Source: an uncultured Porphyromonadaceae bacterium (GTDB lineage Bacteria > Bacteroidota > Bacteroidia > Bacteroidales > Muribaculaceae). Taken from it: a DNA stretch of 25,040 nt. The DNA is taken from contig CAMVDK010000007.1 of the NCBI GenBank assembly GCA_947166165.1, forward strand, positions 1-25,040, given 5' to 3'. Below, in pieces: positions 16,251 to 23,492 of the stretch. Under the pieces are notes generated by a model that was not told the DNA's origin, ran no database searches, and saw nothing but the letters and a program-made list of their open reading frames with translations. The stretch's first letter is position 1; each line of letters opens with the position of its first letter. The position numbers and the translations under genes are program-made.

Positions 16251-17342
16251 TTATGATGAGATTGGCAATCTTATTTCAGGCGAAATAAATTTGAAAGCCA
16301 AATCAGTTGGGTCAAATTGTATCTTATAATTAATTAGTTTAGCATTGTAATCTGCCATACTAAATGAAATATAATCAACATCACGAACCATTTTTTTCAA
16401 GTAAGCAAGACATTGTGAGCAGATTTTTAATCGTGCCTGAAGTTCTTCCTTAGAATAAACTCTAAAAATAGCGTATTGCTTATCAAGGTCTGAATCTGCA
16501 ACAAAATGAATTTCATTGTTGCTGATTATAATTGGTTGTGCAAAATCGTAAGTCGTTGTTTTAACATCCATCCATTGTTGTAAACCATCAGAATATTTTA
16601 TAATAAAATCGTATGGTTTTCCCTGCTCACCACTTTTGTTAATCCACTCAAATGATGAAACCTTATTTAATTGTTGCTGATACTCTAAGTACTGATTAAC
16701 CAATTCTTCGCCCTCACGGCCTAATTCTGCAATATGCTTTTTCGCCTTCTTTATATCTGCCGTTTTGAATTTTGGATTATCGCTTTCCATCTCGGCTGAA
16801 ATTTCAAGGTCTTTTTGTAAATCGATTGTAACATCTGCAATTTTAGAGCGAATGTAGTTTACAATCATTGGAAAAATATTTTGTTCCTTTTCAATGATTT
16901 TTATTCTTCTGTCTTTCAAGTGCTTAAAATCGCAGTATGTATCCAAAAAAACAAAATCTCTTGAATCTTGCTCTATCAATAAGAAAAGGGGTGTATCGCT
17001 ATCCAAACCAACCCACATAAGATAGAAATCTTTTTGTGGTGCAGCGTGAGCGAAACCACGAATTTTAGAAACAACATTATCTACAGCTGTGCCCATTGAA
17101 ATTTTCGGCGCATCAAGGCGACCACTTGCACGAAGTATCTTTGTGATTTCACAACTTAGAATATCGCAATAGTCTTTATATATGAGCATTGCCGAATATT
17201 CGGTTTTGTTGTCAGGAATAAAAGAAAGGCTCGTATTTGATAAGCCGATATGAGTTTGGTGTGAAAAATCACTCCTTTTCAAATCAGCATCTGACAATCT
17301 TTTATAGGCGATTTTGCCCTCTTTATGTACCTCAAACAGCAT
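16251..17342 (-). CDS. DUF3883-domain protein, module A (candidate restriction endonuclease)
   Basis: A 363-residue protein whose C-terminal half carries a DUF3883 (NO VEIN C-terminal-like) domain at about 203-300. It shows the PD-(D/E)XK-type pattern: E210/E212 in LGREGEELV, D245 in KPYDFII and D259-V-K261 in WMDVKTT, followed by the NNEIHFV ... YAIFRVY strand. The N-terminal 200 residues match no family I recognise; they may read DNA or bind a partner. It is the last gene of its operon and overlaps the upstream methyltransferase by 11 bases. With two methyltransferases beside it, the restriction enzyme of the module is the most likely role; nuclease activity is inferred, not shown. An alternative is a modification-dependent nuclease. 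Confidence 0.78.
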   Translation of the reverse strand: MLFEVHKEGKIAYKRLSDADLKRSDFSHQTHIGLSNTSLSFIPDNKTEYSAMLIYKDYCDILSCEITKILRASGRLDAPKISMGTAVDNVVSKIRGFAHAAPQKDFYLMWVGLDSDTPLFLLIEQDSRDFVFLDTYCDFKHLKDRRIKIIEKEQNIFPMIVNYIRSKIADVTIDLQKDLEISAEMESDNPKFKTADIKKAKKHIAELGREGEELVNQYLEYQQQLNKVSSFEWINKSGEQGKPYDFIIKYSDGLQQWMDVKTTTYDFAQPIIISNNEIHFVADSDLDKQYAIFRVYSKEELQARLKICSQCLAYLKKMVRDVDYISFSMADYNAKLINYKIQFDPTDLAFKFISPEIRLPISS

Positions 17343-18417
17343 AATCTATGATTTTGTTATTTTGAATCAAGTAATATAAAACCGCATAAATAGTATTAAC
17401 GCTTACTGCATTTCCAGCCTGCTTATACAAAGCACCATCACCTATTTTCCTTTGCTGTGCTCTTGTTGCAAATTCAGATGGGAAACCCTGAAGCAAAAAA
17501 GCCTCTTGAGGTGTTAACTTACGGATTGCCAGTTGCGCCAATTCTTCTTTTGTCATGTATTGCACTGGATCATCAGCACCATGAGAATCAATGAAATTTT
17601 GACTATAATAGTTATCTTGACAAGCACGGTGCATTTTGTGCATGCTTGCAGTTAGAGTCCTCGCTATCTTTTGGTTTATATCGGAGCGAGATTTGAAACC
17701 TCCTGAACCATCAGAAAGAATTGTCGGTTTTATCTTTTCGCTAAGAAAATATTTATCGTCAACCGATTTTGATAAAAGGTCTAATGTGGTGTCAAAGTGT
17801 AAAACGCTTGTTTCTTGATAAACACCATCAAAGAATTTACTTATTTTTTTAGGTGTAAACTCTTTATCAAAGTCCTCAATTATATCTTCAAGAGTTGCAA
17901 AAATCAAAACCCTGCTCCGTCTTTGTGGTAAATGGAAATCTTTGGTGTTGAAGATGTTGCTAAACACTTTGTAGCCCAAATCTTCAAGGGTTCTTTTTAT
18001 ATTTTTAAAAGTCCTACCTTTGTCGTGTGTATGCAGATTTTTAACATTTTCAAGGAGTAAATATCTTGGTCGTTTCAAGCATACAATATCAATAATCCTA
18101 AAGAACATTTGTCCCCTTTCTGGGTCTGCAAAACCATCTTGATTGCCCATCACACTGAAAGATTGACAAGGAAACCCACCAGTTATTATGTCAATATGAG
18201 GTAGATTGTCTATATTTTTAGGATTGCCTGTGAATTTTACGATGTCGCCGATAGCGATTTCTCCTCGTGTGTTATAATTTATGCAGTACGTTTGTGTTGC
18301 TTTTTCGTCTATTTCAGAGAAACCAATAGTCGTGAAATTCATTATCCCATCGTGAGATAATAAATCCATCGCTCTACGGAAGCCGCCTATGCCTGAAAAT
18401 AGTTCAAGGTGTGTCAT
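17332..18417 (-). CDS. C5-cytosine DNA methyltransferase, module A second enzyme
   Basis: A 361-residue Dcm-family enzyme that transfers methyl from SAM to carbon 5 of cytosine. Motif I is ELFSGIGG at 5-12, motif IV GGFPCQSFS at 80-88 with catalytic C84, motif VI ENV at 123-125, motif VIII QRRSRV at 165-170, and motif X GNAVSV at 335-340. The target recognition region lies between about 185 and 295 and is unlike that of the other three enzymes. Its start overlaps the preceding methyltransferase stop as ATGA, and its stop overlaps the DUF3883 start. All catalytic motifs are intact. Recognition sequence cannot be read from the protein alone. Confidence 0.95.
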   Translation of the reverse strand: MTHLELFSGIGGFRRAMDLLSHDGIMNFTTIGFSEIDEKATQTYCINYNTRGEIAIGDIVKFTGNPKNIDNLPHIDIITGGFPCQSFSVMGNQDGFADPERGQMFFRIIDIVCLKRPRYLLLENVKNLHTHDKGRTFKNIKRTLEDLGYKVFSNIFNTKDFHLPQRRSRVLIFATLEDIIEDFDKEFTPKKISKFFDGVYQETSVLHFDTTLDLLSKSVDDKYFLSEKIKPTILSDGSGGFKSRSDINQKIARTLTASMHKMHRACQDNYYSQNFIDSHGADDPVQYMTKEELAQLAIRKLTPQEAFLLQGFPSEFATRAQQRKIGDGALYKQAGNAVSVNTIYAVLYYLIQNNKIIDYAV

Positions 18418-19550
18418 AGCAAAAAAGAATAAACCACATTTCCTATTGCTTGAGCAAGTTTAACCGGAACTGCATTTCCTATTTGAGCATACCAACTGTT
18501 TTGCGCCCCATAAAAAATAAAATCATCAGGGAACGTTTGTATTCTTGCTGCCTCACGAGGAGATAACCCACGACTATACCAGGGATGAATGTACATATTA
18601 CAATCAAATTTCATGTGTGATGTAATCGTGCGGCAAATCTTTTCTTCTTGCAGTTTGAAATACTTGTCTTTGAATATTCCATTTCGCCTTTTATATGGCA
18701 TAATGGCTTCAATACTTGGGTGTAATGAATTTCCGCCTTGAGGCAGCAAGGTGTAAATTTCCACATCCCTTGAATTATTGAATCTATTTTTATGATTGTA
18801 TAAATGACTGATATGTCTATCGCCATTTATAAAATTATAGAAATCAGTTATCGGGTATTCAAATTCAATTGACGTGTAACCCGTATTATCATCTTCAAAG
18901 TCGTTGCGCCCTTTCTCTTTCTTCACTCCTAATGATGGCAAACCAAATAAAGCATCGCGAAGTACAAAAGGCGTTTTCTTATACTCCTTTATTTTTCTAA
19001 AAACTAATTGCGGGTCAATTCCTATTCTATTGCCTATTACAATAAATCTTTCTCTATGTTGTGGCACTCCAAAATCTTCTGCCAAGACAATATCACATGA
19101 GAATTGATAATCGCTATTGTTGGCATTGAGATACTCATTGAAATTAGACTTTATTTCTTCCCAGTACGATTTCATTCCCCTTACGTTTTCCATCACGAAA
19201 AATTTGGGTCGTACTCTACAAAGAAATTTCAGAAATTCTTTATAAAGTTGATTTCGCGGGTCATCGATTATTCTTTGGCGATTTGCCATAGAAAAACTCT
19301 GACATGGTGGCCCACCGCAAACTAAATCAATGCCTTCAAAAGAAGTTAGAGAGGACTGAGAGTTAAGTTCGCAAATATCGCCAACGAAATATGCCTCATT
19401 GGGCAAATTCCGATTCTTTCTATATGTTTCACAAAATTGTGGCACAATCTCATTGACCAAGACAGGAGTGAACCCTGCTTGCTCAAAGCCAAGAGATAAG
19501 CCACCACAGCCGGCGAACAAATCTATGAATTGAAACCTTTGTCCAGCCAT
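18414..19550 (-). CDS. C5-cytosine DNA methyltransferase, module A first enzyme
   Basis: A 378-residue Dcm-family methyltransferase and the first gene of module A. Motif I is DLFAGCGGLSLGF at 10-22, motif IV GGPPCQSFS at 79-87 with catalytic C83, motif VI ENV at 121-123, motif VIII QHRERF at 164-169, motif IX-like REAARIQTFPDDF near 332-344 and motif X GNAVP at 358-362. The region between about 180 and 310 should hold the target recognition domain. The ATG at 19,550 lies 43 bases after the -7 element. It is of the GGPPCQ type like the first enzyme of module B, but the recognition regions do not resemble each other. Confidence 0.95.
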   Translation of the reverse strand: MAGQRFQFIDLFAGCGGLSLGFEQAGFTPVLVNEIVPQFCETYRKNRNLPNEAYFVGDICELNSQSSLTSFEGIDLVCGGPPCQSFSMANRQRIIDDPRNQLYKEFLKFLCRVRPKFFVMENVRGMKSYWEEIKSNFNEYLNANNSDYQFSCDIVLAEDFGVPQHRERFIVIGNRIGIDPQLVFRKIKEYKKTPFVLRDALFGLPSLGVKKEKGRNDFEDDNTGYTSIEFEYPITDFYNFINGDRHISHLYNHKNRFNNSRDVEIYTLLPQGGNSLHPSIEAIMPYKRRNGIFKDKYFKLQEEKICRTITSHMKFDCNMYIHPWYSRGLSPREAARIQTFPDDFIFYGAQNSWYAQIGNAVPVKLAQAIGNVVYSFLL

Positions 19551-19592
19551 TTTATCTATAAAACCAAAGGATTTTTAAGTTCTTACAAACTG

Positions 19593-19600
19593 CAAAGGTA
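19593..19600 (-). promoter_or_regulatory. Predicted -7 element of module A
   Basis: On the minus strand this reads TACCTTTG. The surrounding 22 bases (19,581-19,602) match those of module B (23,292-23,313) with two differences. No good -33 element is seen at 19-21 bases, which suggests a weak or activator-dependent promoter. Confidence 0.6.
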
Positions 19601-19652
19601 CTGTTTTTTCCTCATATTTTGCTCGTTGTGGATAACTTTTTGCCTAAATCTG

Positions 19653-19687
19653 AAAAATTTGGGTGCGAGACAAAACACCTCGCACCC
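19653..19687. repeat. Cassette-end repeat with hairpin, copy between modules
   Basis: Bases 19,653-19,685 are identical over 33 bases to 23,364-23,396. Within it GGGTGCGAG (19,661-19,669) and CTCGCACCC (19,679-19,687) form a 9-bp stem around ACAAAACAC. It sits about 60 bases upstream of the module A -7 element and directly abuts the 16-bp repeat of module B. It may be an operator or a recombination site. Confidence 0.85.
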
Positions 19688-19698
19688 ACCAAAAGACA
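19683..19698. repeat. Second copy of the 16-bp cassette-end repeat
   Basis: Identical to 16,203-16,218 and placed in the same way, just beyond the terminator of module B. It overlaps the right arm of the hairpin repeat by five bases, so the junction is a fusion of the promoter end of module A with the terminator end of module B. Confidence 0.75.
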
Positions 19699-19701
19699 AG
19701 A

Positions 19702-19729
19702 AAAACCGCCTCATTTCTGAGATGGTTTT
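19702..19729 (-). terminator. Terminator of module B
   Basis: On the minus strand AAAACC..CTCA pairs with TGAG..GGTTTT around GAAA, with a two-base imperfect step in the stem and a following T-run. It begins five bases after the TAA of the last gene of module B. Confidence 0.7.
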
Positions 19730-19734
19730 TATAT

Positions 19735-20817
19735 TTATTTTTTCTCCTTGTTGCTTTTTATCTTTTTATAGGTCACGCCACCCTCACATACAAATGGTAT
19801 CTCCAATTCTATAGGTGAGTAATACATTACTCTCTCCACCTCACTTTCACCAATAATTTTACTCAACTCGTTAGTAACGTACCACATCAAAACAGGTGGG
19901 ATTGCATTGCCTATTTGTTTATAAGATTTAGGCTCAGACTTGTTAAGTATAAAATCATCGGGGAATGACTGAATACGAGCGGCCTCTCTCGGTGTAAAAC
20001 GACGATACAATTCTTGTTCGGGTTTAACTAATAATATTGGGTCGCGAGAGTTCATGCTGGTTTTAGCCAAATGAGATGTAATTGTTAAACATGGAGCATC
20101 CAAATCTTGCCACAACCCACGCTTCATGTTGTTTTTAGCATTCTTAACTCCCTGTACGGCTCTCTCTGAAAAATAGTACTTTTGTTCTGGTATTTCAAGA
20201 ACATCAATAACGGCTCTGAGAGGTACAGCATTATCTTCTGAGTAAATTGCTGATGGGAATCTATAATTAAAAACGCAATCTTTTCTTATGCCTATTATGA
20301 ACACCCTTTCTCTGCGTTGTGGAATGCCAAACTCTATAGCTTTAAGTAATTTAAAATCAACATTATAGCCAACTCTCTGAAAGTCAGTGACTATTTTTTT
20401 AATGATTGCACCTTTTTGTAAAGTTAACAACCCTTTTACATTCTCGCAAATAAAATATTTTGGTCGCTTTGTTTCAAGATACCTTACTATTTGCTTGTAG
20501 AGATTGGCTCGGTCATCATTTGTATCTTTGGTGGGGTTCACAGTACTAAAGGACTGGCAAGGAAATCCACCAATCACCATATCCACATCCGGTGTGTTAT
20601 TAAAATCTATGGTTGTCACATCAGCGCAGACGGCTTTGTGCTTGAAGTTATAATTGTAAGTCTCAACAGCATATTTATCAAAATCAACTGCAAAAACGAT
20701 CTCAAAGGGTAGTTTATCGTAATACTTTCCAAGAAAGGAGAAACCACCGATAAGCCCTAAATCAGACCCGCCGCAGCCACAAAATAATGATGCCACTTTT
20801 AAAGTTTCCATCTTCAT
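19735..20817 (-). CDS. C5-cytosine DNA methyltransferase, module B second enzyme
   Basis: A Dcm-family enzyme of 360 residues from ATG 20,817. This start makes an ATGA overlap with the DUF3883 stop, the same coupling as at the other junctions; a TTG three codons upstream is possible but less likely. Motif I is SLFCGCGGSDLGL at about 10-22, motif IV GGFPCQSFS with catalytic C87, motif VI ENV at 125-127, motif VIII QRRERVFI at 167-174 and motif X GNAIPP at 303-308. A C-terminal extension of about 50 residues follows motif X, longer than usual. All motifs are intact. It shares the GGFPCQ type with the second enzyme of module A, but the two are otherwise different. Confidence 0.95.
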   Translation of the reverse strand: MKMETLKVASLFCGCGGSDLGLIGGFSFLGKYYDKLPFEIVFAVDFDKYAVETYNYNFKHKAVCADVTTIDFNNTPDVDMVIGGFPCQSFSTVNPTKDTNDDRANLYKQIVRYLETKRPKYFICENVKGLLTLQKGAIIKKIVTDFQRVGYNVDFKLLKAIEFGIPQRRERVFIIGIRKDCVFNYRFPSAIYSEDNAVPLRAVIDVLEIPEQKYYFSERAVQGVKNAKNNMKRGLWQDLDAPCLTITSHLAKTSMNSRDPILLVKPEQELYRRFTPREAARIQSFPDDFILNKSEPKSYKQIGNAIPPVLMWYVTNELSKIIGESEVERVMYYSPIELEIPFVCEGGVTYKKIKSNKEKK

Positions 20818-22241
20818 TCTCCGCAATAACGATGCTCAATTACATCTGAACCAAAATTCATTTGATAAGTAGTCGGATAGACTTCAATAAGGCCTTCATC
20901 TGACTTTTTGAAAGGGTTTTGTATTCTTACAACGATAGTTTTTGATTTTGTAAAGTACACGCGATAAATATTATAAAAATCGCCATATTGTTCTGCTGCA
21001 ACCCATTCTTTTGATGTGATGTTCAATGAATCAAGCCATTTTTTATCAAATGATGGTTCGGTAACTCGCTTGGTTGATTTTACCTCAATATAGCGAGCAA
21101 ATTCTGGTTTTGTGGGGTTTTCATCTGCTTCAATTGATGCAATATCATATCCCAATCCTTTGGTTTTGCCCAAAAGAAGAACCTTATTCACTAACCTTTC
21201 TTTATAATTTCTTACTCGCTCCTGTTCTAACCTAAACACCAATGCCTCGCCTTCGTCTCCAAGATCAATTGTTGTTTTAGTTGCACCGCCCTGGGCTTTC
21301 TGTTCATCTTTACCAACCACAACAATATCACCACCAAATTTTGTGGTAACATTCAAAAGTTCTTCATTGAAACGACTGTAGAAATATTTCCACTCTCTAA
21401 TATAAAATTCATTATCAACAGCGTTGCCTAAATTATAGGAGTAGGCATCAAAAACAAAGTTGTTTAGATGCTTTATAAATAGGGCTATGCTATTTGATTC
21501 ATCCTTATTTAGCCAAATATAAGTCGCATCAGTTTCTATTATATTCGCAAGTTCAAGTAGATTAAATTGCTCTTTTATATGCTGCCATGCATGGGAACCC
21601 GACAATCGTTCCCTTTTAACTTTATTCTTTCTGTCCTCAATTATCCGTTCATACACCTCTTTGTAATGCACTTTACCCTGTAGCACATCAAGATTATTCA
21701 AAACATAATATCCAATCTCCTGTTTTGTTAATAGGACCTTATCTTTTTGAGACTGAGCATAATAAAGTAAAGCTACAACATAGCAAAATGGTTTGATGTG
21801 AATTTTGTTATTTATGTCATCTTTAACAAATTGAATCCATTTTGCCCCATTGGGAAATTGGAAATTCAAGCAAAGATTTTTGAAAAATGTAGGGAAATCA
21901 TTCTCCTTAACTAAATATTTGCATGGTTCTGACTCATACATGTAAACAATATTAGTTTGATCATCTTTCGAAGGATAATATAAACCAAGTAAAGTGCCTG
22001 CTATCTCAGTTAAGTGATTTAAGACAGTTTTTTGATTACTTTCCGAAAGAGTATTAAAAGCAGTTGTGCTAAATAAAGCATTTGACAAAACTGCACAACA
22101 CCGTGTCTTAAATTCAGTCTCGGTGCATGGGCAAAACTTGTGAACCATATTAGCATACAAAGGTAATAAGTCCTCCATGTCGCTTTGACTCTTACCTCTT
22201 ATTATGGTACAACGATACTGATGCTCTGGTATATAAGTCAT
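20814..22241 (-). CDS. DUF3883-domain protein, module B (candidate restriction endonuclease)
   Basis: A 475-residue protein with a C-terminal DUF3883 domain at about 322-440. The nuclease-like residues are E330/E332 in LGDEGEALV, D366 in GLGYDIAS and E386-V-K388 in RYIEVKST, followed by WVAAEQYGDFYNIYRVYF, a typical end of the domain. The first 320 residues are mostly helical, have no match I recognise and share nothing obvious with the module A protein. It is placed between two methyltransferases with ATGA overlaps on both sides, so the three products are made together. I infer a restriction endonuclease whose N-terminal part recognises DNA. A methyl-dependent nuclease or a regulatory subunit remain possible. 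Confidence 0.8.
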   Translation of the reverse strand: MTYIPEHQYRCTIIRGKSQSDMEDLLPLYANMVHKFCPCTETEFKTRCCAVLSNALFSTTAFNTLSESNQKTVLNHLTEIAGTLLGLYYPSKDDQTNIVYMYESEPCKYLVKENDFPTFFKNLCLNFQFPNGAKWIQFVKDDINNKIHIKPFCYVVALLYYAQSQKDKVLLTKQEIGYYVLNNLDVLQGKVHYKEVYERIIEDRKNKVKRERLSGSHAWQHIKEQFNLLELANIIETDATYIWLNKDESNSIALFIKHLNNFVFDAYSYNLGNAVDNEFYIREWKYFYSRFNEELLNVTTKFGGDIVVVGKDEQKAQGGATKTTIDLGDEGEALVFRLEQERVRNYKERLVNKVLLLGKTKGLGYDIASIEADENPTKPEFARYIEVKSTKRVTEPSFDKKWLDSLNITSKEWVAAEQYGDFYNIYRVYFTKSKTIVVRIQNPFKKSDEGLIEVYPTTYQMNFGSDVIEHRYCGE

Positions 22242-23269
22242 AATTGCTTGAGTAATTGCTTTGCTATTTCTTTTGCCATTAATGGGGGCACAGCATTTCC
22301 GACTTGTTTTAGTTGGCTGCTCTTGCCACCAATAAACAAAAAATCATCGGGAAATGATTGGATTCGTGCGCTCTCTCGAACGGTAGGCACACGGTTAAAC
22401 GAATAATGAAAATGATGGTTATGCCCTGTATCAATAGTAAAACAAGGCTTTTTACTATCCATTCTCGTCCATGCTATGTGAACTTTTCGTAAAGACCACA
22501 TTTCTTTTGGTAAACACTTGTAGTTGCAACCATCAGGGACCATTGCTATTATGCGCTTTGTTTCTGCTGTATGAACTGTAGCTTGATGATTGTTCAACGT
22601 AGAACTGTTACCACGCATTAAACGCTGATATTCACTTTGAGGTGCAATTGGGTAGCCTTCTCCATCGTTTATAGTTTCCTCAGGCAAATCTGAAATCGCT
22701 TCTTTTGTAGTAACTCTAATTGCAGCGGTAGGTTGTGGAAATATAAATTCACTCTTTAATAAGCCCACAAAAATTGCCCTGCGGCGATTTTGTGGCACAG
22801 CATAATCAGAAGCGATTAAAACTTTATATGCGACATTGTAACCCAATGCTGAAAAATCATTTATAATCGCATTTCTTACTGCGCCATTGCCAATTGATAG
22901 GATATTAGGAACATTCTCCATAACAAAAGCTTTTGGCTTAAAATGGTCAACGAAACGAACAAAAGACTTATAGAGTTTGTTCCTGTCATCGTCAATGATG
23001 CGTTTTCCAGCAACTGAAAAACCTTGACATGGTGGACCACCTATTATAACATCGACCTCATGTAAATTGAAGTCTTGTTCAACTTTAGCGGGGTCTAAAT
23101 TTAGCAAGTCAGCGTTTAGTGTATCAGTATTTTTGTGGTTAAAGCGGTAAGTTACAAGAGCATCCTCCCAATTATCAATGGCAAGTTTCACATCAAAGCC
23201 AGCCATCACGAAACCGAGAGACAGCCCGCCACAGCCGGAAAACAAGTCAATAACAATAGGTTTTTCCAT
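22238..23269 (-). CDS. C5-cytosine DNA methyltransferase, module B first enzyme
   Basis: A 343-residue Dcm-family enzyme and the first gene of module B. Motif I is DLFSGCGGLSLGF at 8-20, motif IV GGPPCQGFS at 77-85 with catalytic C81, motif VI ENV at 118-120, motif VIII QNRRRAIF at 160-167, motif IX-like RESARIQSFPDDF at 298-310 and motif X GNAVPP at 324-329. The recognition region lies between about 180 and 280. The ATG is 34 bases after the -7 element, and the stop overlaps the DUF3883 start as ATGA. Target sequence unknown. Confidence 0.95.
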   Translation of the reverse strand: MEKPIVIDLFSGCGGLSLGFVMAGFDVKLAIDNWEDALVTYRFNHKNTDTLNADLLNLDPAKVEQDFNLHEVDVIIGGPPCQGFSVAGKRIIDDDRNKLYKSFVRFVDHFKPKAFVMENVPNILSIGNGAVRNAIINDFSALGYNVAYKVLIASDYAVPQNRRRAIFVGLLKSEFIFPQPTAAIRVTTKEAISDLPEETINDGEGYPIAPQSEYQRLMRGNSSTLNNHQATVHTAETKRIIAMVPDGCNYKCLPKEMWSLRKVHIAWTRMDSKKPCFTIDTGHNHHFHYSFNRVPTVRESARIQSFPDDFLFIGGKSSQLKQVGNAVPPLMAKEIAKQLLKQL

Positions 23270-23303
23270 AATTTATTAATGGGAAATCGCATCTTGCAAA
23301 CTG

Positions 23304-23311
23304 CAAAGATA
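23304..23311 (-). promoter_or_regulatory. Predicted -7 element of module B
   Basis: On the minus strand this reads TATCTTTG and is followed by GCAGTTTGCAAGA, nearly the same as the module A leader. The distance from this leader block to the hairpin repeat is the same in both modules (80 bases), although the sequence between them differs in part. Confidence 0.6.
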
Positions 23312-23363
23312 CTCAAATTTCATCACACTGAGCCTCATTGTTGATAACTTTTTCCCTTTGGGC

Positions 23364-23396
23364 AAAAATTTGGGTGCGAGACAAAACACCTCGCAC
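23364..23396. repeat. Cassette-end repeat with hairpin, right copy
   Basis: Identical over 33 bases to 19,653-19,685. Here the stem is GTGCGAG with CTCGCAC (7 bp), since the bases after it turn into ACACCCC. It marks the right edge of the island; GC-rich coding sequence resumes about 100 bases later. Confidence 0.85.
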
Positions 23397-23432
23397 ACCC
23401 CAAACGAGTAACATAAACATCAATTTGAAAAG

Positions 23433-23468
23433 TACACTACACTACACCATACACACTACACTATACAC
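23433..23468. repeat. Short imperfect ACACT repeat
   Basis: A low-complexity stretch made of ACACT, ACACC and ACACA steps lies just outside the island, between the right cassette-end repeat and the zinc-ribbon gene. It may be a simple-sequence repeat without function. Confidence 0.6.
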
Positions 23469-23492
23469 AAGCGAGCCGGTGAGGGCGAGGCG

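Larger units (their letters stand above)
16203..23398 (-). other. AT-rich defence island: two tandem double-methyltransferase/DUF3883 modules
   Basis: The segment differs sharply in base composition from mfd on one side and the zinc-ribbon gene on the other. It holds six minus-strand genes in two operons, each with two C5-cytosine methyltransferases and one DUF3883 protein. The modules are flanked by shared short repeats (16,203; 19,653-19,698; 23,364) and carry their own promoter and terminator. No integrase, transposase, toxin-antitoxin gene or tRNA is visible inside, so how it moved is not shown. The borders are set by repeats and composition and are therefore approximate. Confidence 0.8.

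Noticed and set aside
16203..23398. Prophage, integrative element or known multi-gene defence system such as BREX or DISARM
   Set aside because: No phage structural genes, integrase, helicase, PglZ, DrmA or similar partner is found; only m5C methyltransferases and DUF3883 proteins are present.
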